NCBI GenBank assembly: GCA_027943245.1
Contig: JANDJZ010000160.1
Coordinates: 1 to 64,000 of the forward strand
DNA length: 64,000 bases
Direction: 5' to 3'
Source of the DNA: Acanthamoeba sp. SK_2022b
Lineage: Eukaryota; Discosea; Longamoebia; Acanthamoebidae
Both the position numbers and the translations under genes were made by a program. Below the pieces are notes generated by a model that saw only the letters and a program-made list of their open reading frames with translations, had not been told where the DNA came from and searched no databases. Below are positions 1 through 10,319 of the stretch, one piece after another (the stretch's first letter is position 1; every line of letters begins with the position of its first letter).

Positions 1-1383
1 CGTTCGTCGGGCCTGGACCTCCTCTGGCCGCGCGTGCGTCGTCGCGACGACGTCGCCGGCGTCGCTCTCCTCCTTGGCCCGAGGCCTGCGCCCCTTGCTC
101 CCCCGCTTCCTCTCCCCGTCGCCATTGCTGCTGTTGCTGCTGCTGTTGCTGCTGTGGTCGGCGTCGACCTCCTTCCTGCTGGGGGAGCTGCTGAGCGATG
201 ATTGGCTGCGCTTCAGCATCGGGAAGATGGTGGGCTTGGTCGACTTGGCGGGACTGGCCTTGGGCGTGGTAGTGGTCGTGGACGAGGAAGTGCTGCCGTC
301 CTCGGCGCTCCTACGCATCGTACCGGTCGATGGCTTCTGGTTGAGGCTCTCGGTCGCCTCTCCCTCTCTTAGGACGCCTGCGGCGCTGGTGGACGCCTCT
401 GGCGAAGACAACGAGAGCCTGCCGGTGGTCGGGGTGAGCCTGCCGGTGGTCGGGGTGGCGGTGGCCTTGGGGACAGTCTTGGGCGAGGAGGGCGGCGACG
501 GCGACCTCCTGTTGCCATGAGGCGAGCGCAACGCTTTGGGCGACGTAGAAGATGGTGAAGTCGAAGTAGAAGTAGAAGTAGCAGAAGATTGCTGCTGGGA
601 GGGCAGCAGTGCGGGCGTCGAGAGGGACGATGGCGATGTAGGCGATGGAAGGCCCTTGTGGCAGTGGCCACCATCGTCCTGCGCGCCCGTCGAGCCGTCG
701 CTGTCGAGCTTGGCGTTGTCGAGCTTGTCGCTGGCGCCGCCTTCAGTGCGTAGGGCCGCCTGGCCCTTCCGGTAGCCGTCGCGCATGAACTCGTAGAACT
801 CGCAGGTGCCCTGTCGCTCCTCGCGCACCACCCGCCGCCTCAGCACAGTCGAGCTCGCAACGCTGCTCTTGCTTCGCCAGTCGCCGCCATCTTCGTCATT
901 CTGTTTTCTCGTCTCGGGATCATCTTGATCGTTCTTCGTGGGTTCGAGTTTGCCGCCTCCATTCCGATTCTCACAAAATCGATCACTCTTCGCGGCCGCG
1001 TCTTCCCTTGTCTCCCTCGTGTCATCCACTTCCCGTGGTTCCTCCAACTCCAAGGGTTTCGAGATGGGGACCGTCCGGTCGGGCCCGCTTGCCAAGTTAC
1101 CTTTATCGCTCGACGTTGATCGTGTCTCCCCCTCCTCCCGCGGCGATGAGATGGTAGACGTGTTGTTTGTTGATGAGAGGAGGGTGATGAATGCACAAAG
1201 ATATTGCCACAACACGTTCAGTACGGCAATCAACATCGTCAACCAGTCCGATTCCGTGGTCGTGGTTGCGGGCGGTGCCGCTACAGGCGCGCCTCCATCA
1301 TTCTCATTCATTCCTGGAGGAGATGAAGACGCCGGGGCGCCGGTGATGCTGTGGGATATCGGCCCCGCTGTGCTGCCGTCCAT
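1..1383 (-). CDS. Ser/Pro-rich membrane-anchored protein, C-terminus outside the window
   Basis: The minus-strand frame stays open for 461 codons from an ATG at 1383 (a stop lies two codons upstream) to the window edge. A second candidate start is at 1311. One hydrophobic segment (about residues 46-66, core LIAVLNVLWQYLCAFITLL) follows an Ala/Pro/Thr-rich N-terminus, suggesting a single-pass or anchored protein. A charged linker leads to the only ordered-looking stretch, near the motif REERQGTCEFYEFMRDGYRK (at about 750-840). The rest is Ser/Thr/Pro/Lys-rich low complexity, including a 7-residue tandem duplication encoded at 417-458. I do not recognise a family. No intron is needed. The catalytic or binding part, if any, may lie beyond the left edge. 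Confidence 0.55.
   Translation of the reverse strand, partial: MDGSTAGPISHSITGAPASSSPPGMNENDGGAPVAAPPATTTTESDWLTMLIAVLNVLWQYLCAFITLLSSTNNTSTISSPREEGETRSTSSDKGNLASGPDRTVPISKPLELEEPREVDDTRETREDAAAKSDRFCENRNGGGKLEPTKNDQDDPETRKQNDEDGGDWRSKSSVASSTVLRRRVVREERQGTCEFYEFMRDGYRKGQAALRTEGGASDKLDNAKLDSDGSTGAQDDGGHCHKGLPSPTSPSSLSTPALLPSQQQSSATSTSTSTSPSSTSPKALRSPHGNRRSPSPPSSPKTVPKATATPTTGRLTPTTGRLSLSSPEASTSAAGVLREGEATESLNQKPSTGTMRRSAEDGSTSSSTTTTTPKASPAKSTKPTIFPMLKRSQSSLSSSPSRKEVDADHSSNSSSNSSNGDGERKRGSKGRRPRAKEESDAGDVVATTHARPEEVQARRT
417..458. repeat. 21-base tandem duplication
   Basis: Two copies of a 21-base unit (417-437 and 438-458) differ only at the last base. In the minus-strand gene they encode a repeated TPTTGRL heptad. 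Confidence 0.8.
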
Positions 1384-1851
1384 CCATCAATCTCTGTTTA
1401 CGCACAGAAAAGGACACACCTGCCCCTCCTCTTCTTGCCGGCAACCGTCCTTCTTCTCGTCCTTCTCGTCCTCGCTCCTGTGTGGGTAGTAACTCAAGGC
1501 ACCAACAACACCGCCTTGCCCCGCGCCTATTATTTCATACGTAGGTGATGAAATGAGCAGCTCCTCGGGGACATTTTTGGTCCATTTTTGCCATTCTCAT
1601 CACAACCGCGGCCACGCGACGAACGCCAAGGGCTCCCATTCGCCCAAACGCGGGATGACCGGGGAAATCCGAAGCATGTTCGTTTTCAAAAACTCCGATT
1701 GTGCCCGAGCACGCGGTTGCCTTGCGGTGATTACTGCCATTTCCCGCCCAATTAGACACGACCCTAGTACAACTGGCAAGGAATGGAGTATTGTTGTTGT
1801 GATGTGTACAACTGCTCGTGCCAGAGGCAAGGTTCGGGTGGGGTTTACTGC
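1384..1851. other. Intergenic region between the start of the membrane protein gene and the 3' end of the sedolisin gene
   Basis: About 470 bases with only short, overlapping open frames that show no family motif. It probably holds the promoter and 5' leader of the gene at 1-1383 and the 3' end of the sedolisin transcript. I see no RNA gene, repeat or clear regulatory motif. Confidence 0.4.
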
Positions 1852-3851
1852 TTAGATCTGGGCGAGGGCCTTGAGGAGCTCGGGGTACTTGACGGAGCCG
1901 AGGCCGGTGAGGGGGTCCCAGCCGGTGGTGGCGTTGAAGCCGTACTGGCAGCAGGTGATGTCGGGCGGGTTGCCGGCGGCGCAGTTGTTCTCGCCCTGGG
2001 TGACGTCGTTGAAGAGGGGCGACTTCTGGCCGGCGAGCTGGTAGAGGGTGGGGTTGAGGAAGCCGACGGGGCCCTTGCCGATGGTGGCGCGGTAGGAGTT
2101 GATGAGGGTGATGAAGCCGGCGAAGACGGGCGACGAGGCCGACGTGCCGGAGAGGATGTAGGTGTTGCCGCCGATGACGACCTGGTAGTTGTGGCCCATG
2201 ATGGCGACGTCGGGGTAGCCGCGGCCGTTGGCGTTGAACATGGAGGTCGGGGGCAGGTTGGGCGCGCCGGCGAGGTACTGCTTGACGGCGGCGTCCTGGT
2301 AGGCCGGGCGCTTGAAGTAGATCGAGAAGCCACCGCCGGTGGTGATGAGACCACCGGTCGACGACGAGCAGGCGACCTCAGGCATGCCGACCTCGGGGCC
2401 CTGGGTGGCGCCGACGGCGGTCACGTAGGGGCAGGTGGCGGGGAACGACGGGTTGAAGCCGCAGTAGGACGGGTTGCCGCGGGCCTCGAAGTTGGCCACG
2501 CCGTCATCGCCCGAGGAGACCATGATCGAGACGCCCTTCAGGCCCAGCTTGCAGGCCTCGGTGCTGAAGCGCTGCATGTCCTGCTGCGGGTCCTCGGTGG
2601 CGATCGAGCCGTACGAGATCGAGTGCACGCTGGGCGGGTTGGGGGTGCCGGCGAGGGCCACGATCCAGTCCAGGAAGATGTCCTGGACCGACTGGGAGAT
2701 CGACCAGTAGGTGGTCGAGGCGCGCTGGGCCATGGCCATGATGTACTGCACGTCGAGGTTGGCCTCGGCGCAGTTGTTGGGGTTGCTCAGGCACTGCGAG
2801 GGATCGTTGGGGCCGATCACCTTGTCGACGGACTGCGAGACGAGACCGAACTGCTGCTGGAAGGTGGACAGATCGCTGGGCGAGAAGCTCTGGCCGAGCG
2901 ACTCGAAGAGGGACTGGGTGACGGGGCGGGTGACGGTGTTGTTCACAACTGCGCGCGCGCGTGTTGAAAGATCTTGTCAGCCTCTCCCCGACAGGACGTG
3001 GGGCCAAGCAGGGTGGCGTACCTCCGTAGAACTTCCAGATGGTCTGGGGCGAGACGTTGCCGCTCTGGCGGGCGGTGTGGGTGCCAGCGGGGGACATCAT
3101 GGCGAAGTTACCCTTGATGGTGGGGAAACGGATGGTGTTGCCGATGAAGTCGATCGCAGCGGCCACCTGGTGTGCAGTATCAATGCAAGATCGATCCAGT
3201 GTGAGTCAACTACACTCCGATTGTACTCCAGTAAATTAATCACAATATTATACTTGAGTAAAATAACTAATATTATTCAAGTTATTAAAGTGATTTGATC
3301 TCCGCGCGTTGACGCAGTTGCAGCGCTGGGGATGGGGAACGTACATCGTCGGGGATGGAGATGGAGGCGGTACGACGGACAGTGAGGCCGAGGTTCTCGG
3401 ACGAGAAGTCATGGAACTGGGCAGCGAGGAGACGCTCGAGGCGGGCCACGGGGGCCGAGACGCGGATGAAGTCGCCGTTGGAGGCGGTCTCGTACTCGAG
3501 GTCGTGAGCGCGCAGCCACTGCTCGACGGTGCGGGTGTTGTCGAAGTCGGACAGGAGCTGACCGACCTGCTCGTGGGTGTACCTGAGGCCGGCCTTGGGC
3601 GAGCCGGGCGTGGAGATCTCCATCAGCAGAGCGTCGCAGGTGGCCTCGGCATCGGCCTTCATGCGGACGGCGATGACGATGGGGTGGACGTCGTCAGCGG
3701 CAGACTTCTTAACGTGAACCCAATCGCCGCGAGTGCAGGCACCGCGGAAGGCGCACTTGGTCGAGGCGGGGGCCTCGAAGGTCTGCGTGGCGAGCGCGCA
3801 GTGGAGAGCAAAGATCACCGCCAGCACGGCGACGGCAATACGGGGCTGCAT
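1852..3851 (-). CDS. Sedolisin / tripeptidyl-peptidase (MEROPS S53), secreted or lysosomal
   Basis: Exons 5'->3': 3851-3345, 3166-3022, 2948-1852; 582 residues. Both introns use GTACG donors. Residues 1-23 form a signal peptide (MQPRIAVAVLAVIFALHCALA). A pro-kumamolisin activation domain covers about 30-190, then the subtilisin-fold catalytic domain about 225-580. The S53 residues are present: Glu279 and Asp283 in the motif EANLD, an oxyanion Asp near 365 (SSGDDG) and Ser487 in SGTSASSP. Family members are acid-activated endo- or tripeptidyl peptidases that remove their own propeptide; here a role in phagolysosomal protein digestion or secretion is inferred. Length is typical for the family. 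The start is the ATG directly before the signal peptide. Confidence 0.93.
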
Positions 3852-4627
3852 CTCTCTGTGTGGTGTGTAGATGCGAAGGGCAGTGCGAGAATAAAAGGGT
3901 CGGTGAGCCAACAAACCCTCGATTTTGTGTGCCGCCGATACCAACTCCGCTTGCCGGTATTGTCAGTTCACGGAAAAAAACTGTTTTGGAATTTGAGATA
4001 TGACTATAGAAAATGGCCTGTAACGTGCAATAATAGCTCACAGTTTTGTACGGTGGCGGTCAGAAAAGATAGACGAAGGTCGTGCGTACCGCGCCTCCGG
4101 GCCTTCCCGGGATCTCCCCGACAGTCGGAGAGGACTTATAAGTAGCAGCGGCTCAACCTCGTCGAGTTGGCGCCAACTTGTCGGCTGACGTCAGCTCCAC
4201 TCTTGAGAGATCCAGCGCCCATGCCGTAAGTGAGTCGCTTGCCATCGTTTTCAGGACCGATCTGGCCTTAAGACCAGAGGCGACCTCACAATCGTGCCAG
4301 TAGCATCGGCGCTTGCGGCGGCGGGATCGCGTGATTGTGCGGCGTTTCCTACCCGTTTCTTCACGGCGGGGAAAAGAGAAGGTGGCGGAAAAGCGCAAAG
4401 AATGAACTGTAGCCCATACAACTTGCCGCCTGCGACGGATGCAAACACGGTTGAACGCTGAGAGGGTGGTCCACCAGCGGCAGTACGGCCGTACGCTTCC
4501 GGCCGTAGTGGAGGTCACGGAAACCGGCTTTGCCTGGCGGAGAGCCACTTTGCAGGTGCAAACCTCAACAAACAAAAAATATTACCTAGATAAATATTTA
4601 TATATTTATATATTATCGTAAAAATTG
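3852..4627. other. Divergent intergenic region between sedolisin and patatin genes
   Basis: About 775 bases between two divergent starts, with only short unsupported open frames. It holds the palindromes GTTGGCGCCAAC (4166-4177) and TGACGTCA (4186-4193), nine bases apart. The last 60 bases are AT-rich and could be the end of an intron if the patatin gene has an upstream exon. Confidence 0.45.
4186..4193. promoter_or_regulatory. CRE-type palindrome TGACGTCA
   Basis: Perfect 8-base bZIP-type palindrome in the divergent promoter region, nine bases after the palindrome GTTGGCGCCAAC at 4166-4177. The same octamer occurs upstream of two other genes in the window. Confidence 0.45.
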
Positions 4628-7600
4628 ATGTTTATGGTGGGCAACGTGGTGCAACAGGACGGGGTGACCCTGTCACGTGGCGTGGAGGTGAGCTTCGGTC
4701 TGTGTCGTGAGCGGCCGCGAGTGCTCTTCGGATGCAGGGAGGCCTGGTGGTTCTTCCTGCACCTCCGCGGCGGAGCGACACCGGCGTCCGGACAGGACGA
4801 AGGACCACTGCACGACTCCTCGGGCTCGCTTTCCGAGCCGTTCCTGCACCTGGCCGCCGACTCCTTCGCCCTTCGCGCCGAGTGGCGCGACTACTTCGAG
4901 TCCCTCTCCTCAGCTACGGTATCAACGCAAACGCACCCGGAACATGTTTCAATACAGCATATCGCTGACCAGTCGTTGTGTTGTGATGCGTGTGTTGGTC
5001 GGGGCGCAGGCCCCATCGGGCCTCAAGAAGGCCGGCGTCCTGTGGGTGAAGCGGAAGGAGGGCTGGGTCCAGCACTTTGTTGTGGCCACCGGGCACAGTC
5101 TCGAGTGGCTGGCCATGGATGGCAAGCTGGTACCGCTTCTCCGCGCGTCTGACATCCCTCCCGTTCTCCTCTCACATCGCTCGCTTGTGCAGAAAGAGAT
5201 CGCCTACAGTGACATGATGCTGGTGGACGACGACACGTCGGGACAGAGCGTCAGAGCCGACGGTGCGGCCGAGGCGGCTGACGACAGGGACCCTCGAGGG
5301 CCCAACCGGGGCCCGCTCGCGGTAGCACGCTGCAAGGCAACTTCAGCGTGGAAGGACAACGCGACGCGGCAGCGCCAGTTCGACTTCCACCACCCGCTGG
5401 TGGTGGCGTCCAAGCGAACGAAGAGGAAGCACACGTTCCTATTCGAGAGCAGCGAGAAGCTCAGCGCGTGGTCGGCCCTCCTGCAGGAGCGCATCGATTC
5501 CCCCGCCCAACGCCTCCTCGGCTCCTCTGGTCCGCTCAACTTTTTTCATTAATTTGTCTTTTCACTATTTTTCCAATTATTTATTTGATTACGAGCAGGT
5601 AAAGTGGCGCACAAGGATAGAGGCAAGAGGTCAACATCACCGCCGGCAACGCTGGGAACTCTATTCGGTACGTTCCTTGCGCGCGCGCGCGGTGTTCACT
5701 TGCCTCTTCCCTCATATGTTCGCCCGTTATCCCAGACCCCGCCATCGAAGAGACTCCCGATCGTACGTCGGCCGGCCTCATCGCACATTCGCATGTTGGA
5801 CACCCGTCCTATTGACACCTCACGTGCCGTGTCATGTTGCAGGGACAGCGCTGCGCAACACGATTAGAGATGACTGCGAACGTGCCAAAGCCGAGGCGGG
5901 GAAGACCCCTTGTACCCTCCCCCCATCGCATTCGCGTTCGGTTTCGCTTTCTAAAGGAGCAAGCGCTGATCGCCGTTGTTTGCGCGACAGTCGGGCTGTT
6001 GTGGGATATGCACAATCCCGATGACATTCGGCGAATCAACGAAAGCAAGAAGGCGGCACCGTCGCAGTACTACCGAGTCCTCAGCCTCGACGGAGGCGGT
6101 ACGCACGCAGTCACACACACGCACACATCACACACTAGCACGCACGCACACGCACACGCACACATCACATGCACACTGGGATCTCACGCCACTCGCGTGG
6201 AATGCGCCAGGTCTGCGGGCAATTCTCGAGTGCGTCATCTTGGAGCGGCTGCTCGAGCACTTCCCCGACTTCATCGAGAGGGTGGACCTCTTTGCGGGGG
6301 TGTCGGGCGGCTCCATGGTCTGCTGCGGCCTCGCCTGCGGTGCGCCTCTCCTCTCCGCCGCCCATCATCTTGTGGTGTGTGGTGATGTGCGTGCATGCTG
6401 GAACTCGCCCCCCCCCCTCCGAGCATGCATTAACTCACATCTAATGCGCACGCGGTCAGGCTACTCGCCCAATTTCATTCGGTCGTGCTTTGAACAGCAC
6501 GGTGACTTCATTGTGCCGCAGCGGGTGGGCTTCAACGACGACGGTAAGCGCAACCTGGCCGGCATCGGTGCCAAGTACGTGGGCCACGCTAGCACGATCG
6601 ATCGGCCGTCAGCTGACCCGGGCTCGAATGTCGTGTTGGTAGGGCGCGCTATCCGAATTACAACTTCCGCATCGTCGGCGCGGAGCTGCTACAGAACCTG
6701 CCGCTGCGGGAAGTGCCCAACCGACTGCTGATCCCCTCCTTCCTGCTCGACAACGGTAATCCGCGGTCATCCACCCCTCTAATTCTGTTCTTTTATTTTT
6801 ATCATTTTTTATTTGCTTATTAGATTTTCTCACCAAACGACATCGCAGGAGCCGAGGACGCGGACAGGAGTTGGGAGCCACGGGTTTGTCCCCCGTCGCC
6901 CCTCTGGATATCTGGAAAACAAACTGACTCGACATATCGCTTGTCTGGCCTTTCTCTTGCTTTTTTGGGGGGGGGGGCAGGTCTACCACAACCTCCCGCG
7001 CAAGCACGACCCCTACGCGCGGACGCGGCGGGCGTCTCGCCCCGAGGCCGAGAAGGAGAAGTCGCACTTCAGCGGCCTCTTCTCGTGGCACAGCGGCGGT
7101 GTAGGCTCCAAGGCCGAGGCCAAGCGCGCCAAGGCCAAGAATGCCAAGGCGAAGGCCGACGCCGCCGACAAGGAGCGATCTCTGAGCGATTGCGAGGAGG
7201 GCCGGGACAGGCCGGCGCCGCTGCGGCGTGGCTTGAGCTCGGACGACATTCTGTCGACAATCGACGCGCCATCGCTGTCGTCATCTGTCGACAGCGGCAG
7301 CGGCATAGGCGTGCCTTCGGCGGGCGGCGCGGCCTCGGGTGAAGAGAAGAAGGAGAAGACGAAGACCGCGGGCGTCAAGAAGCTGTGGAAGACCTGGCGC
7401 GACGAGAAAGGAGATAAAGAAAAGACGACGACGAACGCGAACGCGCTGATGGCGAGCGGGGAGGCCGAGGCGCGGGGCAAGGCCAAGGAGGCGAAGAAGG
7501 AGCGACGCGTCCGCCGCATAAAGCGACTGCCCCAGTGGCGGACGAACAACGGGAGCTATGGCGACAATGACGACGACGACGTCGACATTGACGGCGAGGA

Positions 7601-8626
7601 GGAGGCCGCCGACCGCGAGGAAGGAGTCCCGCCTATCGCCGAGGACGTCGACATGCGGGCGCCCGTGTGGGACTATGTCATGGCGTCCGCGGCCGCGCCC
7701 ATCGTGTTCCCCAGCTTCAAGGCACGCCTTCCACTTTTTGCAGGCCGTTGCCATCCTCCCTCTTTCGTTCTTTCCTATTGACGCCGATCTCTTTCGTTCT
7801 TTCCGTGTTGGCGGCAAATGTGTTCCCTAAATAGCAACACATCGACGCGGGGGTCATGTGCAACGCGCCCGCGTTGACGGCGGCCGTGACCGTTATGGGC
7901 GCCAACATGCAGGACCCACAGAAGTACGCACTTTTTTTTATTAATTTTTCAAATTCGTTTGTTTTTGTTTGATTTCAGATATTTTGTTATTTGATTTGGT
8001 CCATTTCCATTAATTGATTATTTTTCGAAGGGCCGAGGCTGTGTGCGTGCTGTCCCTGGGCACGGGCATGGTCAGCAGATACATAGATGGACTCGAACAC
8101 GATTGGTACGCGCGACCGACTTGTGGGAGAGCCTCACCGCATCGACTCTCGTCGCTCACACGTAGGACTCAGGGGCCTGCTGGAGTGGCGCACCACCTTC
8201 CCCGAGCTCTTGTTCAAAGCCAAGGACCTGCTCTCCGAGCAGCTCTGCAGTCAGCTGCTGGGCGACAGATACCATCGCATCAACCCGTGCCTTCGGAAGA
8301 AGGTCGCCATGGACGACCCCTCGGTCATCCCCCAACTCGTCGCCATCGCACAGAGGTCGCCCCTCCCCTCTCTGACCCCCCCCCCCATCAGCCCCTCTCT
8401 GACGTGCGTGGACTCGTCGTGTAGCGCCGACTTGACGGAGACGCTCGAGTGGGTGGGGCGCTACTTCTATACGGAGGACGAGGTCAGGGAGCGCCGCGCG
8501 GCCTGGCTGGCCACCAAGCGAGCCGAGGTATCTACAGCGCCGGCTGCGGCCAGCGGTAGCGACGAGGCCACGACTCCCGAAGCGACTGGACGGGAGGAGA
8601 CCAGCCCGCTGCTTGTTGACGCATGA
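4628..8626 (+). CDS. Patatin-like phospholipase with N-terminal PH-like region
   Basis: Proposed exons: 4628-4687, 4742-4918, 5010-5129, 5193-5529, 5599-5667, 5843-5911, 5964-6098, 6211-6339, 6460-6574, 6643-6755, 6849-6883, 6981-7721, 7835-7923, 8031-8105, 8173-8355, 8425-8626; 882 residues. Residues about 15-200 look like PH folds (AEWRDYFESL; then FLFESSEKLSAWSALL, the usual C-terminal PH Trp). The patatin domain follows: DGGG near 320, nucleophile motif GVSGGS (Ser about 353) and catalytic Asp704 in HIDAG. Members hydrolyse acyl chains of membrane lipids; the PH part would bind phosphoinositides. A Lys/Asp-rich insertion of about 200 residues (roughly 465-685) splits the catalytic domain between Ser and Asp. 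The intron after 7721 has a GC donor. First exon, the 5911/5964 junction and the true start are uncertain. Confidence 0.85.
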
Positions 8627-8981
8627 GCTGGGCAAAAACCAAAAAGTTGTGAGAAAATGAAAGGAAAAAGACAAGTTTGCGCTGTGCCTTTTGGGGAAAG
8701 AAGCACGCAGTTCTGCTCGTCGGTCCCCTTTTCTTGACCAGGCGGCGAGAAGAGGACGGAGAGTTCGTTCCTTTCTCCCTGAAGCTTTGTTACAGTGCCA
8801 CAGGTAAAATCTCATCTTTACCACTCTTGTGTCGCTTCGCTGCGAGAATCTTCTTCTAGAACTCCTGCTTCTAGAACACACAAACGATCTTCATCTTTGG
8901 CGTTCATCATATCACTGCTGCTTAGCTCCTCTCATCGTTACATCTCCTCTTCTTACCCGATTCCCTTTTGCAGCTGCAGAG
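8627..8981. other. Intergenic region upstream of the MRH protein gene
   Basis: About 355 bases without a supported gene. Two copies of TTCTAGAA lie at 8854-8861 and 8869-8876; otherwise nothing recognised. Confidence 0.4.
8846..8876 (+). promoter_or_regulatory. Possible heat-shock element cluster
   Basis: GAA at 8846, TTC at 8851 and two palindromes TTCTAGAA (8854-8861, 8869-8876) resemble alternating nGAAn/nTTCn units bound by heat-shock factor. They lie about 105-135 bases before the next ATG. Spacing is imperfect, so this is tentative. Confidence 0.3.
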
Positions 8982-10087
8982 ATGATCGCCTCGAACTCGG
9001 TGTTGGGTGGTCTGGTAGTGATCTTCCTGGGGGTGTGGTGCCTTCAGCTGGCCCACGCCCAGAACTTCAAGTACTGCTCTTACAGCAACACTAATACGGG
9101 CAAGAACTACGATCTCACCACTCTGGCCAAGGCCTTTGAGAACAGAGCCGCCGCCGTCGGCCCAGGTAAGTGCTCTCCTTAACCTTGTAGGTCCGGAGAA
9201 GTTAAGTGACCCAAATCTCCTGGCGAGAACAGATGCCCAGAACTACTTCTACTATCACTCGCCTTGCCAAACCGTTCAGGGTCAGAGCAGGTGCGACCAG
9301 CCGGACCAGGCCGTGTGCCAGTACGGATCGACCGGCGACTACGTGGTCGGCGCCATGTCCGCCGGCGCCGTCGGTCCCTGTACTTCCCCCACCGCCCACC
9401 AACCCCTACCACCCCCTTATGCACACAATTCATTTATCGCGAGCGTATCGCTAACTATGCTGCATAAACATCAGTGGTCTCTGGAGACGACGGATTCACC
9501 GTCACGTATAGCCCGGTGGACACCCGCGGCTCCACCGTCAGCTTCATCTGCGACAAGTCGGCCACTGGTGATGGCAAGTTCACCATCAAATCCAGCCCTA
9601 GTTCCGGTCCCCCTTACCTGTGGGGCTTTGAGTGGAGGACCATATACGCCTGCCCCACCGGCGGCGGTGGCGGCGGTGGCGGCGGCGGTAACGGAAACTC
9701 CAGCGGCGTTCTCTCGGGAGGCTGGATCTTCATCATCTGGTACACTAGACATGGCTCTGAGCTGCAGCTCCAATCGATCCCGCTGTTGACCACTGTGCGT
9801 GTACATACAGCCTGGCGAGCGTGACCGTGTGCTACTTCGCGGGAGGGCTTCTCGTCCAGAAGTTCTACTTCAAGAGGGAGGGACTGGAGATCGTCCCCAA
9901 CCACAGCTTCTGGTTCGCCCTCCCCGGCCTCGTCAAGGTACGTCAACAAGTGTTCTTTTTGCTTCTTATTCTTACTGGTTGGTTGGTTGGTTGCAACTCA
10001 TGACGATGGGGCGGTGTGTAGGATGGTCACCTCTACGTTTTCAACAGAGTCCGGAGGTTGTTCGGCCGCGGCTACCAGGAGGTCTAA
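8982..10087 (+). CDS. MRH-domain single-pass membrane protein (mannose-6-phosphate receptor / ATG27 type)
   Basis: Exons 8982-9165, 9233-9379, 9475-9739, 9811-9937, 10022-10087; 262 residues. A signal peptide (about 1-26, ending AHAQ) precedes a cysteine-bearing lumenal domain of the mannose-6-phosphate-receptor-homology type (CSYSNTNTGKNYDLTTLAKA, further Cys near CQTVQGQSRC, later FICDKSATGDGKF). A Gly-rich linker leads to a membrane span at about 192-213 (split by an intron) and a short cytosolic tail. The region after the span (GLEIVPNHSFWFALPGLVKDG) matches the conserved post-membrane block of ATG27 and MRL1/M6PR proteins. Such proteins cycle between Golgi, endosome and autophagosome. 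Whether it is ATG27 or a cargo receptor cannot be settled by reading. Confidence 0.82.
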
Positions 10088-10242
10088 ACCATTGGCCCAC
10101 GGCGAGCACCGCGCTCCCCGCAGACCTCGCCGCCGCAGGTCCCATGTTGTGGCCATTGTTGGAGGGGGAGGACCACCCGTTATTTTACATGCACATCGCT
10201 GCTTGTTCGTTCTCCACAATTACAGCTTCCGCGTCCTCTCTC

Positions 10243-10244
<2 letters not shown>

Positions 10245-10312
<68 letters not shown>
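10245..10312. repeat. (TG)n microsatellite
   Basis: Uninterrupted TG run between the convergent 3' ends of the MRH and GST genes. It ends eight bases before the GST stop codon. Confidence 0.95.
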
Positions 10313-10319
10313 GGTCGAC

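Noticed and set aside
1783..2967. Long plus-strand open frame rich in Gly, Val, Glu, Asp, Arg
   Set aside because: It is the antisense of the sedolisin catalytic exon; the minus-strand reading carries complete family motifs.
4153..4575. Minus-strand open frame in the sedolisin/patatin spacer
   Set aside because: Arg/Ser-rich composition without motif, no splice or start support, and it overlaps two palindromic promoter-like sites.
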